In this document: positions 23,539 to 32,467 of the stretch, piece after piece
How the letters are laid out: every line of letters starts with the position of its first letter
Position numbering within the stretch: the first letter of the stretch is position 1
From: Gluconobacter potus
GTDB taxonomy: Bacteria > Pseudomonadota > Alphaproteobacteria > Acetobacterales > Acetobacteraceae
DNA: 64,000 nucleotides
Assembly: GCF_015244705.1 (NCBI RefSeq)
Contig: NZ_JABCQF010000001.1
Coordinates: forward strand, 496,001 to 560,000
Reading direction: 5' to 3'
Made by a program: the position numbers and the translations under genes
Notes under the pieces: generated by a model
The model's database searches: none
The model's input: only the letters and a program-made list of their open reading frames with translations
Told to the model about the DNA's origin: nothing

Positions 23539-24601
23539 GTGCCAGTCCTGCGGCCAGATCCTCTTTTTTGAAAATACGGTTTGCGAGCATTGCCGCCACG
23601 CCGTCGGCTATCTGCCCGAACAGTCGCTGCTGACGGCGCTGGACCCGGCCGGGGACCGGCTGTGGCACCCGCTGGCGCCATCGGTGAAGCACGAGCAGGT
23701 CCTGTATTGTTCCAATCATGACGATGACGTCTGCAACTGGCTGACGACACCGGGTGCGACAGGGGGCAGGTCGTTCTGTCTGGCCTGCCGGTTCAACCGG
23801 ACGATCCCGAACCTCGACATCCCCGGAAATCTTGAGCGCTGGCGGAAGATCGAGGTCGCCAAGCACCGTCTCTTCTACACGCTGCTGCGCCTGAAACTGC
23901 CGCTGAAGGACCGGCGTCAGGACCCCGAAAACGGGCTGGTGTTCGATTTCCTCGACGATGCGCCGGACGGATCGTCCTCCGTCATGACCGGACATGCCAA
24001 CGGCGTCATCACCATCGCCATGCGCGAAGCCGATGATGCGTCCCGTGAGCGCATGCGCGTCGAGATGGGCGAATATTATCGCACCCTTCTGGGGCATTTC
24101 CGGCACGAGATCGGGCATTATTACTGGAACGTCCTTGTGCGCGACGCCGGACGCCTCGACGAGTGCCGGGCAGTGTTCGGGGATGACCGCGCGGATTACC
24201 AGAAGGCGCTCCAGGTCTATTACGACAGCCCCACACCGCCTGACTGGCAGGACAGCCATGTCAGCGTCTACGCCACGTCCCACCCCTGGGAGGACTTTGC
24301 CGAGACCTGGGCGCATTACCTGCATATCGTCTCCACGCTGGAGACGGCCTGTGCGTTCGGCGTGAGCGTGGATCCGCGGGTGCCCGGGATCGGCCATGCC
24401 TCGGGCCGCACACTGGGTGACCCGTATACGCAAGCGTCCTTCGAGGACATCATGCAGGCCTGGCTGCCGCTGACCTATGCGGTGAACAGTCTGAACCGCT
24501 CCATGGGGCTGGCGGATTTCTACCCGTTCGTGCTGACGGCCGGGATCATGCACAAGCTGGCCTTCATCCACCGCCTGATCCGTGAGAGCCAGCCGGCCTG
24601 A
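23525..24601 (+). CDS. zinc-ribbon metallopeptidase-like protein (DUF2248)
   Basis: Predicted cytoplasmic zinc peptidase (358 aa). It has an N-terminal zinc ribbon with two CxxC knuckles (CQSCGQ and CEHCRH) and further cysteines (YCSNHDDDVC, CLAC), then a metalloprotease-like core with HEIGHYYW (HExxH) at about residue 195 and a downstream acidic helix PWEDFAETWAHYLH, matching a gluzincin arrangement. It overlaps the transglutaminase gene by 14 bp, so the two are co-translated. The family recurs beside ATP-grasp/alpha-E/transglutaminase genes. The substrate is unknown. Confidence 0.88.
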   Translation: MKLFECQSCGQILFFENTVCEHCRHAVGYLPEQSLLTALDPAGDRLWHPLAPSVKHEQVLYCSNHDDDVCNWLTTPGATGGRSFCLACRFNRTIPNLDIPGNLERWRKIEVAKHRLFYTLLRLKLPLKDRRQDPENGLVFDFLDDAPDGSSSVMTGHANGVITIAMREADDASRERMRVEMGEYYRTLLGHFRHEIGHYYWNVLVRDAGRLDECRAVFGDDRADYQKALQVYYDSPTPPDWQDSHVSVYATSHPWEDFAETWAHYLHIVSTLETACAFGVSVDPRVPGIGHASGRTLGDPYTQASFEDIMQAWLPLTYAVNSLNRSMGLADFYPFVLTAGIMHKLAFIHRLIRESQPA

Positions 24602-24614
24602 AGGCCGGGTTTAT
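24593..24614 (+). terminator. hairpin overlapping the peptidase stop
   Basis: CCGGCC-TGAA-GGCCGG (24593-24608) followed by GTTTATT. The stop codon lies in the tetraloop. It is a plausible intrinsic terminator for the transglutaminase/peptidase unit. Confidence 0.5.
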
Positions 24615-24765
24615 TCAGGGCGCGTGCCGTCCGGTTGCGCAGCGCATATCGTGTCTTTTTCGGGATCGGGCCCAGTGTGTCCCGGAACGACCCGCCTCCG
24701 GCTTTCGATACTGATCCGAACCCGTTTCCGCGCCATTCCTGCTGGCCTGCTCAGGTGGACTGTCT

Positions 24766-25421
24766 ATGTGTAAACGATCCGGCGTCCTGCACTTCGCACT
24801 TTCGGTGACGACGATGCTGTCTGCCGTTTTTTCCCCGTCCCTCATGGCCGCGACCTGTCATCCGGCCGTTGCGCATACACATGTTTCACGGGCTACGGCG
24901 CTGGTGCTGCGGTTACGAGCGGGGAAAGCCTGACGGTAGCCAAGCCGTTCCTGCCGCATATCAGCGCGGACTGGCATTTCCTGAAGGATCACGAGCTGTA
25001 TTTCGATATTTCGGAAAACACCCGGACCTATGCGGAATCCGGCTACAAGCTCTCGAACTCGCCGTTTGCAGTGTCCCAGACGGCGTATGACGATACGAAA
25101 TCCTCGATCCGTCCCGAGACAGCCTGGACCTATGCGATCGGCTATCGCTACACGGGAGACGTCAAAAGCCCCGGTTACTGGCTGACGAATGTGGGCGTGC
25201 AGTACAGCTTCGGGAACATGAAGAAGTACAATCGTTATCTGGGCGCCATCAAAAACCTGACGGTCGCGTTCAACGGCTCCAACCTGACGAACAAGCGCTA
25301 TATTTCCACGATGGGGCAAAACGGCAATCCGGCGGATATCGCCTCGGGCGCGCTGACGGATCAGTCCATGCAGATCGGAGCACCCCGGATGTTCTTCGGC
25401 AGTGTACGGGCGGACTTCTAG
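24766..25421 (+). pseudogene. TonB-dependent receptor remnant with large internal deletion and frameshift
   Basis: The 5' end (ATG at 24766) encodes a typical signal peptide (MCKRSGVLHF onward, with a hydrophobic core) in a frame that runs to a TGA at 24931-24933. From about 24880 a different frame encodes an outer-membrane receptor C-terminus without a start: GYGAGAAVTSGESLTVAKPF, HISADWHF, then barrel strands through NLTVAFNGSNLTNKRYIS to the terminal aromatic (SVRADF). The plug and most of the barrel (normally several hundred residues) are missing. This is best explained by a deletion joining the signal peptide to the last roughly 180 residues out of frame. Receptors of this tail type often carry siderophores. 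Confidence 0.85.
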
Positions 25422-25424
25422 GAC

Positions 25425-25457
25425 AAAAAGCCCGTGGCGTAGGCCGCGGGCTTTTTT
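25425..25457. terminator. bidirectional intrinsic terminator
   Basis: GCCCGTGGC (25430-25438) pairs with GCCGCGGGC (25443-25451), with one G-T pair, and is flanked by AAAAA on the left and TTTTTT on the right. It can therefore act on both strands, between the receptor remnant and the convergent NADH dehydrogenase gene. Confidence 0.8.
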
Positions 25458-25491
25458 GCTGTCAGGCGGGTTTCTCAGGCGCGGATGATGC

Positions 25492-26784
25492 TCAGTCCAG
25501 GCGCACGGAAGGCCGGACGAAGGTTTCGACCCAGTCGGAGTAAAAGGACATCAGCCCCCGGTAATAGCCAAACAGTTCGATCTGGTGCTGGCGATAGAGC
25601 ATGAGATGGGCCATCCGCGCTGAAAAGCCGTGCGAGATGCCTCCCCCCCAGACCGTACCGCCGGGCAGGGCCGCCCAGCCATTGTATTTTCCCAGAGCCA
25701 CGATTGCGCCCTTGTTGTGGAAAATACAGCCTGGAACCTTCTGGCCATGCTCGATCCAGGCCGGCAGATGGCGCGCAAGATGCCGGGCCTGCTGGCGGGC
25801 GACCTGCGCCGTGGCGGGCAGGGGATCGTCCTGGATGAAGGAGCAGTCTCCCATGGCGAAAATCCGCTCGTCATCAATGGAGGACAGGTTCGGATTGACG
25901 AGGATCTGACCGGTCCTGTTGATCGTCAGCCCACCATAGGCAGTCGTGACCTCAGGGGCTCGGACGCCAGCCGCCCAGACGCGCAGCTTGGCCGAAACAT
26001 AGGACCCGTCCTTGAGCGTGAAACCATGCTCATCGGCCGCCGCGACGCGCGCATTGGTGCGGACGGTAACGCCGATATGTTCGAGTTCCTGCTGTGCCGC
26101 AGCCGAGACGGATTCCGGAAAAGCGGGAAGAATGCGCGCGCCGGACTGCAGGAGCGTGACATGGAGCTTGGGCGGGGCCTTGCCAAAAGCATGCAGGTTG
26201 TACGGCCCCACGATTTCCAGTGCCTTGTGAAGCTCGGCGGCGAGTTGCACACCGGTCGCACCGCCGCCGACGATCGCGATGTCCAGTTCGGAATTGTTGG
26301 CGAAGGCGCGGAGCAGCTCCATCCGGAACTTCTCGTTGAACGCATTGGCGTCCACGAGATTGTCGATGGACATGCAGTGTTCCTTGACGCCGGGCGTGCC
26401 GAAATCATTGGCGGTACTGCCGATCGCGATGACGATCGTGTCATATTTCATGCGCCGGCTTTCCAGAATGACGGTGCCGTCGGCTTCCAGAAGCGGGCTG
26501 AGAACGACCTCGCGGTTCTCGCGGTCAATGGAGGCAACCTCGCCGGGCCAGAACTCGAAATGGTGCCCGCTGGCCTGGGAGATGAAGTTCACCTTGTCGT
26601 TTTCGTTGCTGACCGTGCCGGAGGCAAAGCAGTGCAGCATCGGTTTCCAGACATGGGAAAAGCTCTTGTCGATCAGCGTGATGCGCGCCTTTCCGGATTT
26701 TCCCATCGACTTGCCGAGGCGGGTTGCAAGGGAAAGACCGGCAACACCGCCACCGACAATCAGAATTTCAGATCGAGACGCCAT
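25492..26784 (-). CDS. ndh: type II NADH dehydrogenase
   Basis: Membrane-associated, non-proton-pumping NADH:ubiquinone oxidoreductase (430 aa). The N-terminal FAD-binding motif is GGGVAGLSLATRLG and the central NADH-binding motif is IAIVGGGATGVQLAAEL. The second FAD motif is RIFAMGDCSF, and the quinone-site region has ATAQVARQQA and VALGKYNGWA. The C-terminal amphipathic part (about 370-430) should bind the membrane. Acetic acid bacteria, especially Gluconobacter, rely on this enzyme for NADH oxidation. It is a single-gene unit with an inverted repeat upstream at 26842-26869. Confidence 0.93.
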   Translation of the reverse strand: MASRSEILIVGGGVAGLSLATRLGKSMGKSGKARITLIDKSFSHVWKPMLHCFASGTVSNENDKVNFISQASGHHFEFWPGEVASIDRENREVVLSPLLEADGTVILESRRMKYDTIVIAIGSTANDFGTPGVKEHCMSIDNLVDANAFNEKFRMELLRAFANNSELDIAIVGGGATGVQLAAELHKALEIVGPYNLHAFGKAPPKLHVTLLQSGARILPAFPESVSAAAQQELEHIGVTVRTNARVAAADEHGFTLKDGSYVSAKLRVWAAGVRAPEVTTAYGGLTINRTGQILVNPNLSSIDDERIFAMGDCSFIQDDPLPATAQVARQQARHLARHLPAWIEHGQKVPGCIFHNKGAIVALGKYNGWAALPGGTVWGGGISHGFSARMAHLMLYRQHQIELFGYYRGLMSFYSDWVETFVRPSVRLD

Positions 26785-26841
26785 CGGTTTTCAGGCCTCC
26801 GTTCAGGGGGTGGGCAACAGAAAAAGACACGAGGGAAGAGA

Positions 26842-26869
26842 CGTTTACCGCGCACGGCGGCAGTAAACG
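26842..26869. promoter_or_regulatory. inverted repeat CGTTTAC-N14-GTAAACG upstream of ndh
   Basis: A perfect 7-bp dyad (26842-26848 and 26863-26869) about 58 bp upstream of the ndh start, in the promoter position. It is a candidate operator for a redox or respiratory regulator. The identity of that regulator is unknown. Confidence 0.35.
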
Positions 26870-27013
26870 CGCTTATTAAACGGTAGAGTCCGCACAGACT
26901 GTTATGAGGATTCCGGATATGCCGAAAATCATATTCAGGTGACTGTAATAAAGACCGGCGAATTCTTTCCGGAATTCAGTAAAGAACTCAAATCAACGTG
27001 ATGCGTCAGGGGC

Positions 27014-27048
27014 GGGATGTGCCGGGAAGGAGTCTCCCGGCACATCCC
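27014..27048 (-). terminator. strong hairpin after the second aldehyde dehydrogenase
   Basis: GGGATGTGCCGGGA (27014-27027) and TCCCGGCACATCCC (27035-27048) make a perfect 14-bp stem with a 7-nt loop, 9 bp beyond the stop of the aldehyde dehydrogenase gene. No T-run follows. Confidence 0.6.
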
Positions 27049-27056
27049 CGCTGTCC

Positions 27057-28448
27057 TCAGATCGGGGCGTCGATATCCACGATGTTGATGAGCTTGTGGT
27101 TCACGAACTCCTTGATCCCCAGCCCCACCAGCTCGCGGCCATAGCCGGAACGGGCGATGCCGCCGAACGGAAGATCGGCCTTCGGGATCAGGGGATGATT
27201 GATGTAGACCATGCCCGTGCGGATCTTCGACGCCACCCGTGCACCGCGGCTCTCGTCCTTCGTGAAGACCGCACCACCCAGACCATAGGGGGAGTCATTG
27301 GCGATGCGGATGGCATCGGCTTCGTCCTTGGCGCGATAGAGCTGCGTGACCGGCCCGAAGAATTCCCAGTGACGGGCTCCATTATTCTCGTGCAGGTTGG
27401 TCATCAGCAGCGGCTGGAAAAAGGAACCCTTCGTGGGAACCGGGGCTCCAATGGCCTCAACCTTCGCGCCATGCTTCTTGGCTTCCTCGACCTGTTTGCG
27501 TAGATCATCCGCCGCACCCTGCGAACAGAGCGGAGCAAGCGAGGTGGACGGATCCATCGGATCACCGGCTTTCAGCTCGGAAACGCCCTTCCTGTAGATC
27601 TCCAGAAAGCGGTCATAGACCGCATCCGCCACGATGATGCGCTTGGCCGAAACGCAGACCTGACCGGCATTCCAGTGGCGGCCCATGACGGCCCATTTCG
27701 CAGCCTTTTCGACGTCCGCATCATCCAGCACGATGAAGGCATCGGCGCCGCCGAGTTCCATCGTAGCCTTCTTGAGCGCCTTGCCAGCCGTGCCAGCGAT
27801 GATGACACCTGCACCCTCGGAACCCGTCAGCGCCACGCCGCAGACGCGGGGGTCATTCAGGATCATTTCCGTATGGGGACGGGCAAGATAGAGGTTGCGG
27901 AACAGACCCTTGGGCAGTCCGGCCTCGTTCATCAGGTCCTCGCAGATGGCGGCACACTGCGGCAGGTTGGATGCGTGTTTGAGCAGCACAGCATTACCGG
28001 CCGAAAGCTGCGGCGCGATGATGCGGACGACTTGATAGAACGGGAAGTTCCACGGCTCGATAGCCAGCACGATGCCGAGAGGTTCGTGGACCAGCGTGGC
28101 CTTGCCCTCGGCCGGATTGGCGACCGGAAGCGTCTCGGGCTTCAGCAGTTCTTCGGCATATTTGGCGTAATATTCAAAGATCTCGGCGGAGAGAATGATC
28201 TCCAGTTTCGACTCTGTGAACAGCTTGCCCATTTCCAGCGTGCCGAGGCGGGCGTATTTGTCGATGTCGCGGCGCAGGATGGCTGCGGCAGCGTTCATGA
28301 TCTTTGCCCGTTCGGCAAAGGGGGTGTCGCGCCAGCTTTCGAAAGCCGCATGCGCTTCGGAGAGGGCCGCCTGGACTTCTTCATCCGTTGCGTTGGGGAA
28401 GGTCTTGAGGACTTCGCCAGTAAGGGGATTTGTCGTTGCGTAGGCCAT
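27057..28448 (-). CDS. NAD(P)-dependent succinate-semialdehyde dehydrogenase type
   Basis: Cytoplasmic aldehyde dehydrogenase (463 aa). Motifs: EPWNFPFYQVVR, general base in ELGGADAFIVLDDAD, catalytic Cys in NAGQVCVSAKR, HWEFFGPV and the C-terminal PFGGIARSGYGRELVGLG. GAGGTAAAA upstream supports the start MAYATTNP. It is the same subfamily as the enzyme at 6559-7929, giving two paralogues within 20 kb. In Acetobacteraceae such enzymes take part in the variant TCA cycle via succinate semialdehyde, but the physiological substrate here is not shown. Confidence 0.92.
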   Translation of the reverse strand: MAYATTNPLTGEVLKTFPNATDEEVQAALSEAHAAFESWRDTPFAERAKIMNAAAAILRRDIDKYARLGTLEMGKLFTESKLEIILSAEIFEYYAKYAEELLKPETLPVANPAEGKATLVHEPLGIVLAIEPWNFPFYQVVRIIAPQLSAGNAVLLKHASNLPQCAAICEDLMNEAGLPKGLFRNLYLARPHTEMILNDPRVCGVALTGSEGAGVIIAGTAGKALKKATMELGGADAFIVLDDADVEKAAKWAVMGRHWNAGQVCVSAKRIIVADAVYDRFLEIYRKGVSELKAGDPMDPSTSLAPLCSQGAADDLRKQVEEAKKHGAKVEAIGAPVPTKGSFFQPLLMTNLHENNGARHWEFFGPVTQLYRAKDEADAIRIANDSPYGLGGAVFTKDESRGARVASKIRTGMVYINHPLIPKADLPFGGIARSGYGRELVGLGIKEFVNHKLINIVDIDAPI

Positions 28449-28695
28449 TTTTACCTCGTTACCGATTGGGAGAAGGCGACAGGGCGCAGGGCGTCCGGGC
28501 GTGAGAGGCTCTGTTTCTGGATTTCGTGCTGGAAAAGGACAGTATACGCGGCACAGGATGGAATAATGGAGTGACGAAAATCAGGTCGTGGGCAAAAGTA
28601 TTCCACGGGATTACGGCCGATCTTCAACATCCATTTCGTCCTTTATCCGGATTGAAAACAGATAGACTGTCGAGAAACAGGTTGTCGTCAAAATA

Positions 28696-28710
28696 TGGCA
28701 CCGAGTGCCA
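28696..28710. promoter_or_regulatory. 15-bp palindrome TGGCAC-CGA-GTGCCA
   Basis: A perfect 6-bp dyad with a 3-bp centre in the otherwise empty intergenic region, about 250 bp upstream of the second aldehyde dehydrogenase. LysR and GntR operators can look like this, but no regulator gene is adjacent. Confidence 0.3.
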
Positions 28711-28981
28711 GAAACGGGTATTATCCAAATCTCGGATGATGACCAGAGCGCGAGCATCACATGGGTGTGAGGTTCAGCGGCAGGACCGGGGCCCGGAAGT
28801 GGTGCAGGAAATGCAAGACCGCTGAAAATGCGCAGAAAATCCGATCGTCCAGTCATGCGGGATTTTCTCATCGCAGGGGAGGATCGGGTTGCGCCTTCAG
28901 AGGGCGCGGGACAGGTTTTCAGAGTCGAAAAGGGGAGTCGCCGGTCTGCGGAGATGCAGGCGCGCGATCAGGCAGGGGAGA

Positions 28982-29006
28982 CCCGGGACATGCGTCATGT
29001 CCCGGG
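28982..29006 (-). terminator. hairpin after pgm
   Basis: CCCGGGACATG (28982-28992) and CATGTCCCGGG (28996-29006) form a perfect 11-bp stem with a 3-nt loop, just beyond the phosphoglucomutase stop. There is no T-run. Confidence 0.55.
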
Positions 29007-29017
29007 GATGGCGTGAT

Positions 29018-30664
29018 TTAAGAAGCAAAAACCTTGGAGATGGCGTCCTGCGCTTCCTGCTGGATCGCGCGCAGATGCTCCTCGCTGACGAAGCTCTCGG
29101 CATAGATCTTGTAGACATCTTCAGTGCCGGACGGACGGGCGGCGAACCAGCCGTTCTCGGTCACGACCTTCAGCCCGCCGATCGGCGCGTCATTGCCCGG
29201 CGCACGGGTCAGCTTGCTGATGATCTTGTCGCCTGCCAGCGTCTCCAGCGGGAACTGTTCGGGCGTGAGCTTGCTGAGCTTGGCCTTCTGTTCCGGATTG
29301 GCGGCGGCATCGATGCGTTCGTAATAGGGCGTGCCGAGGCGGGCGATGATCTCGTGATAATGCACGCTCGGGTTCTTGCCGGTCTTGGCGGTGATTTCCG
29401 CCGCCAGCAGACCCAGGATGAGACCGTCCTTATCCGTGGTCCAGACGGTGCCGTCACGACGCAGGAACGTGGCACCCGCGCTTTCCTCACCGCCAAAACC
29501 CAGCGAGCCATCCATCAGCCCTGGGACGAACCATTTTAGCCCGACGGGTACTTCAACGAGCTTGCGGCCCATGTCTTTTGCCACGCGGTCAATCAGGCCA
29601 CTGCTGACGAGCGTCTTGCCCACACCCAGTTCCGGGCTCCACTCCGGACGGTTCCGGAACAGGTAGGAAATCGCCACCGCAAGATAGTGGTTCGGGTTCA
29701 TCAACCCGTCGGGCATGGCAACGATGCCGTGACGGTCCGCGTCGGTATCATTGGCGAAAGCAACGTCGAAGCGGTCGCCCATCTCGATCAGGCGCGCCAT
29801 GGCATAAGGCGAAGAGCAGTCCATGCGGATCTGTCCGTCCCAGTCGGCGGTCATGAAGGAGAACGTCGGGTCAACCACGTCACTGACGACGGTGGCGTTC
29901 AGGCCGTAGCGGTCGATGATGGGCTTCCAGTAAGCCACGGCAGCCCCGCCCAGCGGATCAATGCCGATCTTCACGCCCGCGTCGCGGATCGCCTTCATGT
30001 CGATCACGGAGTCCAGATCGTTCACATAAGGTGTAATGAAATCGTAGCCCTTGATGCAGGCTTCCTGCCGCGCCTGTTCGTAAGGCAGGCGTTTGACGTC
30101 CTTCAGATCGTTGGCAAGGAAGTCATTGGCCATGTCCTGAATGGCTTTGGTGATGGCCGTGTCAGCCGGTCCACCATTGGTCGGGTTGTATTTGAACCCT
30201 CCATCGGATGGCGGATTATGCGACGGCGTGATGACCACACCATCGGCCAGACCCGTGGTGCGGCCCTTGTTGTAGGTCAGAATGGCATGGGAAATGACGG
30301 GCGTCGGCGTGTAGCCGCCATTTTCGTCAATCCGGGCGTCGATCCCGTGGGCTGCAAAAACCTCGATGGCGGATTTCTGCGCCGGGCCGGACAGGGCATG
30401 GCTGTCCATGCCGATGAAGAGCGGACCGTTGATGCCCTCCGCCTTGCGATGGCGGCAGATGGCTTCGCAGATGGCGAGGATATGGTTTTCATTGAAGCTG
30501 GTATGGAACGAAGAGCCCCGGTGGCCGGAAGTGCCGAACGAAACGCGCTGCGTGGCAATCGAAGGGTCGGGCTTGCGGTCATAATAAGCCGCGATCAGGG
30601 CGGGAATATCGGTCAGTTGGTCGGGGGAAAGCGTTTTGCCGGCCAGGGGGCTGAGATGGGCCAT
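29018..30664 (-). CDS. pgm: alpha-D-glucose phosphate-specific phosphoglucomutase
   Basis: Interconverts glucose 1-phosphate and glucose 6-phosphate in the cytoplasm (548 aa, normal for this class). The phosphoserine loop is VVITPSHNPPSDGGFKYNP. The metal loop is FANDTDADRHG, the sugar loop GFGGEESAG and the C-terminal phosphate loop ARPSGTEDVYKIYAE. The start at 30664 (MAHLSPLAG) matches the family N-terminus better than the ATG at 30697. It probably supplies nucleotide sugars for envelope and exopolysaccharide synthesis. It stands alone, followed by a hairpin. Confidence 0.93.
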   Translation of the reverse strand: MAHLSPLAGKTLSPDQLTDIPALIAAYYDRKPDPSIATQRVSFGTSGHRGSSFHTSFNENHILAICEAICRHRKAEGINGPLFIGMDSHALSGPAQKSAIEVFAAHGIDARIDENGGYTPTPVISHAILTYNKGRTTGLADGVVITPSHNPPSDGGFKYNPTNGGPADTAITKAIQDMANDFLANDLKDVKRLPYEQARQEACIKGYDFITPYVNDLDSVIDMKAIRDAGVKIGIDPLGGAAVAYWKPIIDRYGLNATVVSDVVDPTFSFMTADWDGQIRMDCSSPYAMARLIEMGDRFDVAFANDTDADRHGIVAMPDGLMNPNHYLAVAISYLFRNRPEWSPELGVGKTLVSSGLIDRVAKDMGRKLVEVPVGLKWFVPGLMDGSLGFGGEESAGATFLRRDGTVWTTDKDGLILGLLAAEITAKTGKNPSVHYHEIIARLGTPYYERIDAAANPEQKAKLSKLTPEQFPLETLAGDKIISKLTRAPGNDAPIGGLKVVTENGWFAARPSGTEDVYKIYAESFVSEEHLRAIQQEAQDAISKVFAS

Positions 30665-30893
30665 TGCTTCAAAATCCTTGCATTCGCCGTTGGGCATTGC
30701 CGTCGGTTAACGGCCGTAACGCATGAACGCCCGGTCGGGGCGCGTCGTTCGGGCAGGAAAACTTGTATCCGGGTCGATGTCCAGAGAGGCGCGTCAGTTC
30801 TGTGAAGATTGCACCGCGACCAGCCCGGCTGGAACGGACGCCATGCAGGGTGCATGATAGCCCCGCGAAACAGCCAGAAGCGGAGACGGACTG

Positions 30894-32123
30894 ATGCGAC
30901 ACTCCTGTGGGAATGTTTTTGGCGGACTGCGCAGTCTTGTGCCGGTCTGCTCCATCCCGCCCGCTCTGGAAGCGTTTTTCCGGGCCCTCAGAGACGTGAT
31001 CCGATCCGAGATTACTCCCCGTGCTACGGAAAACGACCGGCTCGGACGCTATCCCCGCGCCTCCATTCAGGCGCTGAAAAACTGCGGCCTGATGAAAGCG
31101 CCCCTGCCCGTGGCGCTCGGAGGCCTCGGTCTGTCCCAGGCGCTCTCGCAGGAGATTTTTCTGGAACTCGGCATGGCGGACCCGTCCGTGGCGCAGATTT
31201 ACAAGGTGCATGACGACGCGGTGCGGGAACTGCTGTCCGTGGCCACGCCGGAAATGTGCCGCCATCTGGCGGAGCGGATCTGTGCGGATCAGGCCATGAT
31301 CGGCATGGCACTGGCGGAAAACGGAAAGCGGGCGGTCGATTTCGGGCATGTCGTCTCCCGGCCCGAAGGCGAAGGGCACCTCATCGACGGCCGCAAGATC
31401 TATGCGACAGGCGCCGTAGGCGCGGACCTGCTGCTGGTGTCGTCCTATGACGTGGTCGCGCAGACGATGCGTCTGGACCTGCTGCCCTCCGGAACACCGG
31501 GCGTAAGCTTCGGGGAAGACTGGAACCGGCTGGGGCAGCGGGCAACGGAGTCCGGCAGCGTCGTTCTGGACCGTGTCCAGACCAGACCGGAATGGTCGGT
31601 ACTGACCGCACAGTCCGCGCCGCAGGTCCATGCGCCCCTGCGCTATCAGAACGGATTTTCGATGATCCTCGTGGGGATCGGACTGGCCGCGCTGGAGGCG
31701 GCGGCGGCCTTCGTGCGCGAACACAGCCGTCCCTGGGCATCTGCCGGGGTGAATGAAGCAGCGGATGATCTTCTGGTCCGTCGCCTGTTCGGAGAGATCG
31801 GTGCGGAACTGGCCGCGGCCTGCGCAAGTGCGCGGACAGCAGCCGGACTGCTGGATGTTTTCGAACATGGCGGCTGCTCGCGGACGGATGTGGCCATCCC
31901 CGTCTACGCGTCGCGCTCCTCGGCATCCCGGGCCTCCCTGCGGGCAGGGTCAGACCTCATGTCCGCCCTCGGCGCGCGCGTAACGGATGCGAGGTACGGG
32001 TTCGACCGCTACTGGCGCGATGCACGAACACTCTCGCTGCACGATCCCGTGGAATGGAAACACGAAGAAATCGGCCGCCACCTCCTGACCGGCTGGGACC
32101 CAGCGCCGGGGCTGTACCAGTAA
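30894..32123 (+). CDS. acyl-CoA dehydrogenase-family flavoprotein (DszC/SfnB-like)
   Basis: FAD/FMN enzyme of the acyl-CoA dehydrogenase fold (409 aa). N-terminal helices include PRASIQALKNCGLMKAPLP, the middle beta domain GRKIYATGAVGADLLLVSS, and the C-terminus (DARYGFDRYWRDARTLSLHD followed by PVEWKHEEIG) resembles flavin monooxygenases of the DszC/SfnB group more than fatty-acid dehydrogenases. It may therefore oxygenate a sulfur- or nitrogen-containing compound using reduced flavin from elsewhere. No partner reductase or CoA-linked gene is adjacent. The exact N-terminus is uncertain. Confidence 0.75.
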   Translation: MRHSCGNVFGGLRSLVPVCSIPPALEAFFRALRDVIRSEITPRATENDRLGRYPRASIQALKNCGLMKAPLPVALGGLGLSQALSQEIFLELGMADPSVAQIYKVHDDAVRELLSVATPEMCRHLAERICADQAMIGMALAENGKRAVDFGHVVSRPEGEGHLIDGRKIYATGAVGADLLLVSSYDVVAQTMRLDLLPSGTPGVSFGEDWNRLGQRATESGSVVLDRVQTRPEWSVLTAQSAPQVHAPLRYQNGFSMILVGIGLAALEAAAAFVREHSRPWASAGVNEAADDLLVRRLFGEIGAELAAACASARTAAGLLDVFEHGGCSRTDVAIPVYASRSSASRASLRAGSDLMSALGARVTDARYGFDRYWRDARTLSLHDPVEWKHEEIGRHLLTGWDPAPGLYQ

Positions 32124-32467
32124 GGGGGCTGTGCTGAATTCCGTCTTTTCAGCTTAGGGGAACGGGAAGACCTTGGTCTGAGTTACGAGTTGGGCAGCGG
32201 GCGCGCGTTCGGCCAGTCTGCCCTGTCTCGTTTCAGGATGAGGTTTCTCGTAAACGGTCTTGCATGTAATGCCGATTATGCGGTTCTGTATTCTCGCGGC
32301 CACATTCAGTATCTGAAGTGCAGCAGGGCATCCCAGAAATCCTTTGGACCGGTTTTTTTAAATATCTTCTGAACTGGATAATATTCCTAATCGACAGCAT
32401 CCGTCCCAGACGAAAGATCTGATAGCGAAGAGGGCGTGGTCGCTTCTGAGTTCCGGGCACTCCTGGA
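32124..32467. other. intergenic region, nothing recognised
   Basis: 344 bp between convergent genes (the acyl-CoA-dehydrogenase-like gene and the NamZ-type gene). It is somewhat AT-richer in the middle (32240-32400). No gene, tRNA or strong terminator hairpin was seen. Confidence 0.4.

Larger units (their letters stand above)
28449..29017. other. 569-bp intergenic region with a dyad, no gene found
   Basis: No convincing coding sequence lies between the second aldehyde dehydrogenase and pgm. The short plus-strand frames here have unnatural composition. It contains a compact dyad TGGCACCGAGTGCCA at 28696-28710, which may be an operator, and the pgm terminator at 28982-29006. The left part must include the aldehyde dehydrogenase promoter. 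Confidence 0.45.

Noticed and set aside
23039-24571. Minus-strand frame (510 aa) opposite the transglutaminase and zinc peptidase
   Set aside because: Runs across two real genes on the other strand and shows no protein-like motif.
28526-28825. Small plus-strand frames in the 28449-29017 gap
   Set aside because: No ribosome site, atypical composition and no recognisable motif.
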